DNA of 64,000 nt from CATOSP01 sp965197545 (lineage in GTDB: Bacteria > Chloroflexota > Dehalococcoidia > Lucifugimonadales > UBA3495): contig CBDANJ010000008.1 of NCBI GenBank assembly GCA_965197545.1, positions 806,001 to 870,000 on the forward strand, read 5' to 3'. Below are positions 15,591 through 23,432 of the stretch, piece by piece. The notes beneath the pieces were generated by a model. The model was not told the origin of the DNA, searched no databases, and saw only the letters and a list, made by a program, of their open reading frames with translations. Numbering within the stretch: position 1 is the stretch's first letter; every line of letters begins with the position of its first letter. The translations under genes and the position numbers were made by a program.

Positions 15591-16039
15591 CGCCACTCCC
15601 AAGGAGGAATGGGCTCCGGCATATCCGGGGACCAGATGCCGTGCCCCGCAGCGCGGGCACTCTGCTCCGCATCCCTGAACTCAGGAATGCTGACGTACCG
15701 GTTGTAGGACCAGGCCCATCCAGCCTCAAGGAGAAAGGAATTCAAGACGTTCTCCACATCAATGTCATAGAGCCGGGGCTGGTAGAGAACCCCGTAAACC
15801 CGTCCCCACGAACGAGCAGTCTCTCCGAAGGCGAAATCCTCGCCCAGAGAACGCCGCCGGAGATACTCCACAGCCTCGACGCCCCCGGGCTGCCGGGACT
15901 CAGGAGCATCCAAACCGGCGAGACGAACCTCAAAACCCGGGTCGGGACAATCCGATGGATAGACCAAAAGACTATCCCCATCAAGAACCTTCCAGACATG
16001 GACCCAAAAGGGTTTGCCCCGGAACATACCTACATCCAT
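15572..16039 (-). CDS. staphylococcal-nuclease-like (SNase) protein
   Basis: 155 residues, ATG behind CTGAGGAG. SNase fold signatures: VLDGDSLLV with the metal-binding Asp, VRLAGLDAPES (Arg39, Asp44, Glu47) and SWGRVYGVL (Arg80), followed by the family ending FRDAEQSARAAGHGIW. The catalytic set Asp/Arg/Asp/Glu/Arg appears complete. No signal peptide is obvious, so it may act in the cytoplasm or be released otherwise. Confidence 0.82.
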   Translation of the reverse strand: MDVGMFRGKPFWVHVWKVLDGDSLLVYPSDCPDPGFEVRLAGLDAPESRQPGGVEAVEYLRRRSLGEDFAFGETARSWGRVYGVLYQPRLYDIDVENVLNSFLLEAGWAWSYNRYVSIPEFRDAEQSARAAGHGIWSPDMPEPIPPWEWRQGRRK

Positions 16040-16166
16040 GAAAAAACTCCTCAGAAAAGATCGGCTGAGAAATTACCATTCCACTTTTGTCCTAATCTAT
16101 TCGTATCTGAAAACCCCTGTTTCTCCGGTCTTGTTCTGAGCGGAGAATTCCATAAAGGCACCCGCT

Positions 16167-17309
16167 TCATGCGGCCAGATACGCCTCCCAGGCATCCATG
16201 AGCCGGCGCCTCCGGTCGAACAGGTCAGACCGGGCGTAGGCCGCTTCGACAGCGTTTGGGACAGTGTGGGCCAGGGCCGCCTCCATCACCGCATGGGGGG
16301 TGTCGGTCTCCTCGGCAGCCCAGTCGCGGAAGCTCGAACGAAAGCCGTGGGGAACGCAGTCCACCCCCAACTTCCGCAACAATTTGCCGTGGGTCATATT
16401 GGACAGAGGCTTCCCCGACGCCGCCGGAAAGACCAACCCGGACAGGCAGCCCAGCGGCTGAGCCTCTTCCAGGATCGTCAAAGCGCGGTTCGGGAGCGGC
16501 ACCCGGTGCTCCCGCCTGGCCTTCATCCGCCCGGCCGAAATCACCCAGGTACGGGCCTCCGGGTCCATCTCCTCCCAGGCAGCGAGGCGGACCTCCCCGG
16601 AACGCGCCGCCGTGAGGACCAGGAATTCCAGGGACAGCCTGGTCACCGGCAAAGCCCCCGAACTCCGGACCGCCCCAATCACCGCCGGGACCTCCGTGTA
16701 GTGCAGGGCACGATGATGCGCCCTGAACCGCGGCGTCCGGGGCAACGCGGCGTCGATGGCCTCGCCGGCGGGATTGCCGCTTCTGAAATTGTTGGCTATG
16801 GCCCACTTCATCACTGCGCTTATGCGCTGCCGCACCCGCCGCGCCGTCTCCGGCTTCGCCGTCCATATGGGAGTCAAGGCATTCATTACATCGGCGCTGG
16901 ACACCAGGTCCACCGGGCAATCGCCGAAGTGGGGGAAAACATAGGTCCTGAGGGTGGCAGCCCACTGGTCCGCGTGCTTGCCGTTGCTCCATGTAGGGCG
17001 GTTGAACGCAATCACCCTTTCAGCAGCCTCAGCGAAGGTGGGGACGCTGCGTTGCGCCGCGCGGGGGTCCGCCCCGGCACGGGCCAGCTTCCGGTTGGCC
17101 TGAGCCTTTTCCCTGGCCTCCCTGAGGGAGACCAGGGGGTAGCTGCCCAGACCCAGATCGGTGCTCTTCCCTCCTATGGTCAACCGCTGTACCCACCTTT
17201 TGCTGAGCGACGGGGACACCACCAAGCACAGGCCGTCCTCGTTGGGGAAGCTGTGACGGCCCGGCTTTCGCGCCGTTCGGGCGTAGGCTTCAGTCAACCG
17301 GTTGCTCAT
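16167..17309 (-). CDS. P4-type tyrosine integrase
   Basis: 380 residues from ATG 17309 (the frame is open to TTG 17333). The N-terminal arm domain has VSPSLSKRWVQRLTIGG and GLGSYPLVSLREAREKA (DUF4102 type). The core-binding domain is central. Catalytic residues are Arg in TAARSGEVRL, His-x-x-Arg in VPHGFRSSF, His in LAHTVPNA and the Tyr nucleophile in EAAYARSD. This class integrates at tRNA 3' ends. The gene lies beside tRNA-Ser with its 5' end toward the tRNA, the usual arrangement. Full length and apparently intact. Confidence 0.92.
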   Translation of the reverse strand: MSNRLTEAYARTARKPGRHSFPNEDGLCLVVSPSLSKRWVQRLTIGGKSTDLGLGSYPLVSLREAREKAQANRKLARAGADPRAAQRSVPTFAEAAERVIAFNRPTWSNGKHADQWAATLRTYVFPHFGDCPVDLVSSADVMNALTPIWTAKPETARRVRQRISAVMKWAIANNFRSGNPAGEAIDAALPRTPRFRAHHRALHYTEVPAVIGAVRSSGALPVTRLSLEFLVLTAARSGEVRLAAWEEMDPEARTWVISAGRMKARREHRVPLPNRALTILEEAQPLGCLSGLVFPAASGKPLSNMTHGKLLRKLGVDCVPHGFRSSFRDWAAEETDTPHAVMEAALAHTVPNAVEAAYARSDLFDRRRRLMDAWEAYLAA

Positions 17310-17462
17310 GCGGCATGCCCAGAAACGTACCAAGATTGGTCGTGGATTGAAATAGACGGCGATAGACTATACAAGACTTTACGAGAAAGTTGTTCTGTAG
17401 CTGATTCAGAGCTGGAACAGGCGATGCGGGGGCATATTGAATCTGGATAAGGGAAACAGTTC
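17310..17462. other. integrase-tRNA junction, putative attachment region
   Basis: 153 bases between the integrase and the tRNA 3' end, AT-richer than its surroundings, with no gene. The element should begin at or within the tRNA 3' end (~17463-17490). I saw no second copy of the tRNA 3' segment elsewhere in 1-17,000, so the far attachment site is probably left of the window. Confidence 0.5.
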
Positions 17463-17551
17463 TGGCGGAGAGAGTGGGATTCGAACCCACGATACCACGG
17501 GGGTATACCGGTTTTCGAGACCGGCGCTTTCGTCCGCTCAGCCATCTCTCC
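17463..17551 (-). tRNA. tRNA-Ser (anticodon CGA)
   Basis: Acceptor stem GGAGAGA / TCTCTCC, discriminator G, encoded CCA. Anticodon arm CCGGT-CTCGAAA-ACCGG with CGA reading UCG. A long variable arm (TATACCCCCGTGGTA) is typical of serine tRNAs. T-arm GTGGGTTCGAATCCCAC. Length 89 with CCA. Confidence 0.95.
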
Positions 17552-17582
17552 CAACAGCCATTTTATCGCCAACGACTCCGAT

Positions 17583-17618
17583 TTGCCACGCTTGCATCGG
17601 TTGATGCGGGCGTGGCAA
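17583..17618. repeat. inverted repeat upstream of SDR gene
   Basis: Arms TTGCCACGC (17583-17591) and GCGTGGCAA (17610-17618) enclose an inner GCATC/GATGC pair. Could be an operator or a hairpin; no T-tract. Confidence 0.45.
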
Positions 17619-17732
17619 CTTTAGGAGGTTTCAAAACTGCTGGCAAACAGCTAGAGTGTGGTCAAGTTCACTAAGGGTCGTACAGTAGTGGTATTCACTT
17701 TTCCAGCGAATCTCTCTAGCTAAGGAGGTGTT

Positions 17733-18488
17733 ATGGGACGCATGGACGGAAAGGTTGCCCTGATTAGCGGCGGAGCCCGCGGTCAAGGAGCGGCTGAGGC
17801 GAGACTCTTCGCCCAGGAGGGGGCCAAGGTGGTCATTGGCGACCTGCTCGACGTGGATGGAATGAGGGTGGCGGCAGAAATCGCGGAATTGGGCGGCGAG
17901 GCGGTCTATGTCCACCTGGATGTGACCAGGGAAGAGGACTGGCAGAGCGCCGTCCAAGCTGCCGTTTCCGCCTTCGGCAAGCTGGACGTATTGGTTAATA
18001 ACGCCGGCATCTGGCGAAGGGGCCGAGTCGAGGACACCACGGTGGAAGATTGGGACGCTGTCCAGAACGTCAACTCCAAGGGCGTCTTTTTGGGCGCCAA
18101 GGCTGCCATTCCGGAAATGAGGAAGGCAGGTGGAGGCTCGGTGATCAACATCTCCTCCACCGCCGGATTGGTGGGCGGCCCCCGAAGCACGGCCTACACC
18201 GCTTCTAAGGGAGCGGTCAGGCTTTTCACCAAGGCCGCGGCCATCCAATACGCTGGGGAAGGAATCCGGTCCAACTCGATTCACCCCGGCCCCATCGATA
18301 CCGAGATGATCCAGCAGGTGTGGCAGGGAGAGGACAATTCCAGAGAAGAGTCCATCGCCAGGACTCCGTTGGGCCGGGTCGGGACGGTCGATGATATCGC
18401 TTACGGAGCGCTGTTCCTCGCCTCCGATGAGTCGTCGTTTATGACCGGGAGCGAGCTGGTGATCGACGGTGGGAGCACGGCGCAATAG
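17733..18488 (+). CDS. short-chain dehydrogenase/reductase
   Basis: 251 residues, strong AAGGAGG site. Classical SDR: cofactor motif GGARGQG (13-19), Asp37 after the second strand (GDLL, suggesting NAD(H)), NNAG at 89-92, Ser141/142, and YTASK with Tyr155 and Lys159. Ends VIDGGSTAQ. The 3-alpha/20-beta-hydroxysteroid dehydrogenase-like subgroup is likely, but the substrate cannot be told. First gene outside the island, monocistronic. Confidence 0.88.
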   Translation: MGRMDGKVALISGGARGQGAAEARLFAQEGAKVVIGDLLDVDGMRVAAEIAELGGEAVYVHLDVTREEDWQSAVQAAVSAFGKLDVLVNNAGIWRRGRVEDTTVEDWDAVQNVNSKGVFLGAKAAIPEMRKAGGGSVINISSTAGLVGGPRSTAYTASKGAVRLFTKAAAIQYAGEGIRSNSIHPGPIDTEMIQQVWQGEDNSREESIARTPLGRVGTVDDIAYGALFLASDESSFMTGSELVIDGGSTAQ

Positions 18489-18522
18489 GCCCTGCCCCTC
18501 GATAATCACATCGCGGAGGACC

Positions 18523-19017
18523 TCAGGAGGCGGGGATGTCCACCTTGTTGTAGACTCGGAATCCCCGCGCCTGGTAATTGGGCAAGGCATGAGCGTGGTC
18601 TAATGACGAGGTATGGAGCCACACGCGAGACGCCCCCATGTCCCAAGCTCTAAGGACGGCCTCGCTCAGCATCGCGCCGCCGAGTCCCTTTCCCACGAAC
18701 TCCGGCAACAAACCGAAGTATACAATCTCGACGCTATTGGACTCCTGCATCTCGAGCTCGAAGAAGCCGGCCAGTTCCCCCGAGTCGTAGGCGTACCAGG
18801 TCTCGACATTCGGTCTAGTTAGCTGGTCCAACCACTGCCGGTCAGTCCAGCCGCTGCGTTCGATCCAGTTGTAATTTCCGCCGACGGTCGCATAAAGGGA
18901 CCTGCTGAAGTCTGGGTCGTGGGATTCCTGGAGCCGGACTTCGACCGTCCCGGCGGCGGGACGCAGGTCGTCTCTGGACTTCATCTCCAGGTAGTAGATA
19001 GTCTCGGCTGGCGGCAT
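18523..19017 (-). CDS. GNAT-family N-acetyltransferase
   Basis: 164 residues from ATG 19017, which shares one base with the upstream stop (TGATG), so translation is coupled; the open frame extends to 19119. Motif A, IVYFGLLPEFVGKGLGGAML, contains the acetyl-CoA pyrophosphate loop, and the ending NYQARGFRVYNK is typical of the fold. Acceptor unknown. In a two-gene unit with the YkgJ protein. Confidence 0.82.
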   Translation of the reverse strand: MPPAETIYYLEMKSRDDLRPAAGTVEVRLQESHDPDFSRSLYATVGGNYNWIERSGWTDRQWLDQLTRPNVETWYAYDSGELAGFFELEMQESNSVEIVYFGLLPEFVGKGLGGAMLSEAVLRAWDMGASRVWLHTSSLDHAHALPNYQARGFRVYNKVDIPAS

Positions 19018-19448
19018 CAGACCGCGCCTTCTCCCCGCCAGCCCGAAATGGCGCAGCCTGGTTCGGGCTTCTCGGGAAACGTCCGGCAACGCTGGGGCCT
19101 GTCGGCGTAAATCCGGCAAGAATAGTTTTCAGCATCGAGCATGGGACAACGTTCCCCCGGATGGTCGGTGAATCTGAGCCAACCTCCCCCGTCCGCGTTG
19201 GTGGATATCCGCGCCGTGACGCCGAGCCCGCCGGCCAGCGCCGCGAACCTGTCCACTTCTCCGGGCGCAAGCCTCAGTATTATCGGCCCCCGGCAACACA
19301 TCGCCTTGCACTGCTCCATGCAGATCTTGCTGGCGGCCTCTGCGCTGAGGGGAAGCGCTGGGTACCGGATGCTGTCGTTATTAGCCACGAGGGCATCATA
19401 AGCACGGTCTAGACAGTCTGGCAAGCGAACGGGGCCGCAAAGCCACAC
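19017..19448 (-). CDS. YkgJ-family cysteine cluster protein
   Basis: Up to 143 residues. Cysteines in the YkgJ pattern: MEQCKAMCCRGP, ERCPML, YSCRIYADRPQRCRTFP. These are thought to bind an Fe-S cluster or zinc; the function of the family is unsettled. The GTG at 19448 has no good ribosome site, and a GTG ~60 bases further in may be the real start. Confidence 0.75.
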   Translation of the reverse strand: MWLCGPVRLPDCLDRAYDALVANNDSIRYPALPLSAEAASKICMEQCKAMCCRGPIILRLAPGEVDRFAALAGGLGVTARISTNADGGGWLRFTDHPGERCPMLDAENYSCRIYADRPQRCRTFPEKPEPGCAISGWRGEGAV

Positions 19449-19554
19449 TCAGCTTCGTCATGTGCCGGATGGCCTTCAAGGGTGTAAACTGGGTAGACCC
19501 TTTCGTTGGCGGCTCGGGGAGTCCGCTTCGACTTATACTGCTCTGGAGGAAGCA

Positions 19555-21354
19555 ATGGCCACGTTTACGACACGACCGGTGATTATGGGCACCCGAGGGG
19601 TGGTGACGTCGGGGCACTATCTGGCCACGGCCGCCGGGTTCCGCATTATGGAGCAGAGCGGCAACGCCATTGACGCGGCTGCCGCGATGTGCTTTTGCCT
19701 CAACCTGTTGGAGCCCCAAAGTAACGGCATCGGCGGCGAGGCGCCAACGCTGATTTATTCGGCCAGGGAAAAGAAGACCTTCGCCATCAGCGGTATGGGG
19801 ACCGCGCCCAAGGCTTTCACCATCGAATGGTGCCGCGAGAATGGCATCGACTTGATTCCCGGCGACGGTTATCTGCCGGCGTGTGTTCCCGCGGTGGTGG
19901 ACACCTGGGCCACGGCGGTTGCCCGATTCGGGACCATGACCTTTTCCCAGATTCTTCAACCCGCGATCGACCTGGCAGAGAATGGCTACCCGATGTACCA
20001 ACGGCTTCACGATCGTCTGACCGCCGATTGGCGGAAATACACGCAACTTTACCCCACCACCGGCGAAGTCTACTACCCCGAGGGACGCGTCCCGGAAGTC
20101 GGTGAGATTTTCCGCAACCCCGGCTTCGCCGACGTGCTAAAGCTCATGTGCAAGGCGGAGCAGGAATGCGGGGCAGAAGGACGGGCCGCCGGAATTCAGG
20201 CCGCCAGGGACGCTTTCTACAAAGGGCCGGTTGCGGAGAGGATCGCAGAGTTCATCTCCTCCAACCCGGTGGAAGACGCCAGCGGCTCGGCCCACACTGG
20301 TCTGCTCACATACGAGGACATGGCCGAGTGGCACGCGGACGTCGAAGAACCATCGCTAATCGGATACCGGGGCCTGGAAGTCTACAAGTGCCCTCCCTGG
20401 ACCCAGGGGCCAGTGTTCCTCCAACAGTTGGGCATCCTCGAGGGGTTCGACATAGGCAAAATGGGCCATAACTCCCCCGAATACCTGCACACCTGGATCG
20501 AGACCGCCAAGCTGGCTTTCGCTGACCGCGAAGCCTACTACGGCGACCCTGCGTTCGATAGTGTCCCGTTGGAGACGCTGCTCTCCGAGGAGTACTCTTC
20601 GGGAAGGCGCAACTTAATTGGGGCGTCGGCGTCCCTGGAGATGCGGGCTGGCGATGCCGGGTATGGAGTCCCCGGATATGACGTCGCGTTGGTGGCGGAC
20701 GACAATCGTCGCGCCCTGGGAGTCGAGGCCAGGGATATACGGGACCTGGGGTTGGGCCATGCCCACGTGGGCGACACGACTCATTTGGATGCAGTGGACC
20801 GGGAGGGCAACATGGTTGCCGCCACGCCCAGCGGAGGTTGGCTGGGCACATCCCCGGTAATCAAGGGCCTTGGTTTTCCCATTGGCACGCGAGGGCAGAT
20901 GTTTTACCTCAACCCGGACCGTCCCAACGCTCTGCAGCCCGGCAAGCGTCCACGGGCGACCCTAACGCCCACCCTGGTCACCAAAGACGGGCAACCCTAC
21001 ATGGTCTTCGGCACCCCCGGCGGTGATGCGCAGGACCAATGGACCTTGCAGTTTTTCATAAACTACGTGGACTTCGGGATGAACATGCAGGAAGCCCTGG
21101 ACGCTCCGACGCTGCACTCGGTCCATTTTCCGTCTTCCTTCTACCCTCGTGCTGCATTCCCGGGCCGGATCGTGGTCGAATCGAGAGTGTCTTCTGACGC
21201 GACCAACGAACTGGCAAGACGGGGACACGAAGTGATGATGACCGGTCCGTGGTCCAACGGCAAAGTAATGGGAATTCGCTATGATGGGGAGAAAGGGGTC
21301 ATCTCCGGAGCAGCCGCACCCAAGGGCGACATAGGGTACGCCATAGGCTGGTAG
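19555..21354 (+). CDS. gamma-glutamyltransferase (Ntn hydrolase)
   Basis: 599 residues from ATG 19555, preceded by GGAGGA; the frame is open from 19462. The large-subunit part (GNAIDAAAAMCFCLNLLEPQ, GIGGEAP) is joined to the small subunit at GDTTHLDAVD, where Thr408 is the expected autoprocessing nucleophile. Later PGKRPRATLTPTL and GTPGGDAQDQW fit the family. No signal peptide, so probably cytoplasmic. Family members cleave gamma-glutamyl bonds of glutathione-like compounds. Neighbouring peptide importers may supply substrate (inference). Confidence 0.9.
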   Translation: MATFTTRPVIMGTRGVVTSGHYLATAAGFRIMEQSGNAIDAAAAMCFCLNLLEPQSNGIGGEAPTLIYSAREKKTFAISGMGTAPKAFTIEWCRENGIDLIPGDGYLPACVPAVVDTWATAVARFGTMTFSQILQPAIDLAENGYPMYQRLHDRLTADWRKYTQLYPTTGEVYYPEGRVPEVGEIFRNPGFADVLKLMCKAEQECGAEGRAAGIQAARDAFYKGPVAERIAEFISSNPVEDASGSAHTGLLTYEDMAEWHADVEEPSLIGYRGLEVYKCPPWTQGPVFLQQLGILEGFDIGKMGHNSPEYLHTWIETAKLAFADREAYYGDPAFDSVPLETLLSEEYSSGRRNLIGASASLEMRAGDAGYGVPGYDVALVADDNRRALGVEARDIRDLGLGHAHVGDTTHLDAVDREGNMVAATPSGGWLGTSPVIKGLGFPIGTRGQMFYLNPDRPNALQPGKRPRATLTPTLVTKDGQPYMVFGTPGGDAQDQWTLQFFINYVDFGMNMQEALDAPTLHSVHFPSSFYPRAAFPGRIVVESRVSSDATNELARRGHEVMMTGPWSNGKVMGIRYDGEKGVISGAAAPKGDIGYAIGW

Positions 21355-21376
21355 GACTCAGCCTTAGGCCACAGCG

Positions 21377-21418
21377 AACGGGGCAGGACGGCGTATAAGT
21401 CCTGCCCCGTTGCATTTT
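21377..21418 (+). terminator. terminator after gamma-glutamyltransferase
   Basis: Perfect 13-bp stem AACGGGGCAGGAC / GTCCTGCCCCGTT (21377-21389 / 21399-21411), 9-nt loop, then TGCATTTT. 22 bases after the stop. Confidence 0.85.
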
Positions 21419-21487
21419 GATGGATTGGCCCGACTAGGTTGTTATAAGGGCGAGTGTCCGAATCGCTGCTGGTCACGCGTTGTTTAC

Positions 21488-22363
21488 CTAAGCCCTCCGC
21501 ATCTTGGGGTCCAGAGTGTCCCTAAGCCAATCGCCAAAGAAGTTGAAAGCCAATACTACCGCCGTAATAGCCAGCCCGGGAAACAGGGCCAGCCACCACA
21601 CGTCGAGGATCACCGTGCGCCCCTCCGCTACCATGATTCCCCAGGCGGGATGGCCGGGCAGGAGCCCCAGTCCCAGAAAACTCAGTGACGCCTCGAGTAG
21701 AATAACCTGTCCGACTTGGAGGCTGGTCATAACCATCAGCGTATTGATAGTGTTGGGGAATACGTGTCGCAGGATAATTACCGGCATGGAAACGCCCGCA
21801 ATCCTAGCCATGGTGACGAAGTCCTGTTCCTTTACGATCAAAACGTCGCCGCGGATCATCCGGGCATACCGGGCCCAAACGGTGAAGACCACTGCGATGA
21901 TGATGTTCTCTATCCCGGCCCCGAGCATGACGACCAAAATCATCGCCACCAAAATTGTCGGGAATCCCATCGTCGCGTCCGCCGCACGCATGGTCAGCGC
22001 ATCGATCCACCCCGCCCGGAAACCTGATACCAGGCCCAAAGCAGTGCCCACGAAGGCGCCGGCTCCCAGGGCCACCAGGCTAATGAGTACGCTGGTCCGG
22101 GCGCCGTAGATAAGCCGGCTCAACATGTCCCGGCCCATCACGTCCGTACCCAAGGGGTACTTCAGGTTCTCGCCGGGACCTAGCCTGGCGTCCAAGATGC
22201 GTATCCTTTCGGGGTCGTGGGGGGCCAGGAGGGGTGCGAAAGCCGCACAAGTGAGCAAGACGGCTACGATCGAAAGGGATATCCAAGGCAAGCCCCTGGT
22301 CCAACGGCGCATGTCCCGTACCCAGGCTGTCCTGCCGCTGGCCGTAGTTACCGCCGTCGTCAA
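21488..22363 (-). CDS. peptide/nickel-type ABC permease, DppC-like (system A)
   Basis: 291 residues from TTG 22363 with GAGGACAG upstream. Six membrane segments; N-terminal GTDVMGRDMLSRLIYGAR and the EAA-type loop VLIVKEQDFVTMARIAGVS contacting the ATPase; ending FNFFGDWLRDTLDPKMR. Pairs with the DppB-like protein 11 bases upstream. Subunit of an importer for peptides or similar ligands across the cytoplasmic membrane. Confidence 0.9.
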   Translation of the reverse strand: MTTAVTTASGRTAWVRDMRRWTRGLPWISLSIVAVLLTCAAFAPLLAPHDPERIRILDARLGPGENLKYPLGTDVMGRDMLSRLIYGARTSVLISLVALGAGAFVGTALGLVSGFRAGWIDALTMRAADATMGFPTILVAMILVVMLGAGIENIIIAVVFTVWARYARMIRGDVLIVKEQDFVTMARIAGVSMPVIILRHVFPNTINTLMVMTSLQVGQVILLEASLSFLGLGLLPGHPAWGIMVAEGRTVILDVWWLALFPGLAITAVVLAFNFFGDWLRDTLDPKMRRA

Positions 22364-22374
22364 ATCTGTCCTCG

Positions 22375-23292
22375 CTACTCATACCTGATTCTAGGGTTTA
22401 TGTAAGCGTAAAGGATGTCCACGATTAAAGCGCAGACAACGTAGAATGACCCTGCCGCCACCACAGTCGCCTGGACTACGGCGAAATCGCGCCGGTCAAT
22501 GCCTTCGAGCATCAGCCGTCCGATGCCAGGCCAGGCGAAGATTACCTCCACGACTACCGAGCCGTTGAGAAGCCCCGCCAGGGTCAGCCCGCCAAACGTG
22601 AGGGCAGGGATGACCGCGTTCTTCAGGGCGTGCTTGTAGATTACCACCTGCTCTTGAAGCCCTTTGATACGGGCGAACTTTACGTACTCGCTGTCCAGCA
22701 CTTCCAGCATACTGGAGCGTGTCAGGCGCACCATTCCAGCCATACCAGCCCACCCTAGAACGAAAGCGGGAAGGATAAAGTGGCTCGGACCATCCCTGCC
22801 GTAGGTGGGTAGCACACCCAGGATCGCCCCAAACACCAACACCAGTAGGATGGCTATCCAGAAGCTGGGGACCGCAATGCCCAATACGGCGAAGAACTTA
22901 CCGAACATGTCCAAGAAACTGTCCCGTTTGACAGCGGACAGGATGCCTAACGGGACTCCTACCCCGATGGTCAATAAGATGGCGGCCCCTGCGAGTTGCA
23001 GGGTAGCGGGAAGGCGGTCCAACAGCATGTCCCGCGCCGGACGCCCCGTCATCCAAGACTTGCCAAAGTCACCCCGCGCGAGGTTCTTCACAAAGAGCCA
23101 GTATTGCAATGGCAGGGGTTTGTCGAGCCCCAGGTTTTTCTTGAGTTGTTCGTAGTCCGCCTTGGTACCCTCAGGGCCCAGAAGGTGTTCGCCTGGATCG
23201 CCGGTAAGGTGAACACTGAGGAAGACGGCCAGGCTAAGGGCCCACAGGGTGAAGATTGCCTGGATTAACCGAACGATGACGTAGCGCTGCAT
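22375..23292 (-). CDS. peptide/nickel-type ABC permease, DppB-like (system A)
   Basis: 305 residues. N-terminal membrane segment MQRYVIVRLIQAIFTLWALS, then GDFGKSWMTGRPARDMLLDR, the ATPase-contact loop YVKFARIKGLQEQVVIYKHA, and LLNGSVVVEVIFAWPGIGRL, all standard for DppB/OppB. The solute-binding gene is 140 bases upstream. About 60% similar by eye to the system B copy. Confidence 0.9.
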   Translation of the reverse strand: MQRYVIVRLIQAIFTLWALSLAVFLSVHLTGDPGEHLLGPEGTKADYEQLKKNLGLDKPLPLQYWLFVKNLARGDFGKSWMTGRPARDMLLDRLPATLQLAGAAILLTIGVGVPLGILSAVKRDSFLDMFGKFFAVLGIAVPSFWIAILLVLVFGAILGVLPTYGRDGPSHFILPAFVLGWAGMAGMVRLTRSSMLEVLDSEYVKFARIKGLQEQVVIYKHALKNAVIPALTFGGLTLAGLLNGSVVVEVIFAWPGIGRLMLEGIDRRDFAVVQATVVAAGSFYVVCALIVDILYAYINPRIRYE

Positions 23293-23432
23293 ATATAAAC
23301 TCTCGGACGGATGCCATATTCTGAGCCGGTGTACACTCCATCGTTACCGAGTTTGGATGGGTGAACGCCGGCTCATAGAATTCGGGACCGCGCTTACCGC
23401 GCATCCCTCGGGACAATCTTGCCAATTAGCCG

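Noticed and set aside
17631..18590. 319-residue minus-strand open frame
   Set aside because: Antisense to the SDR gene; no family features.
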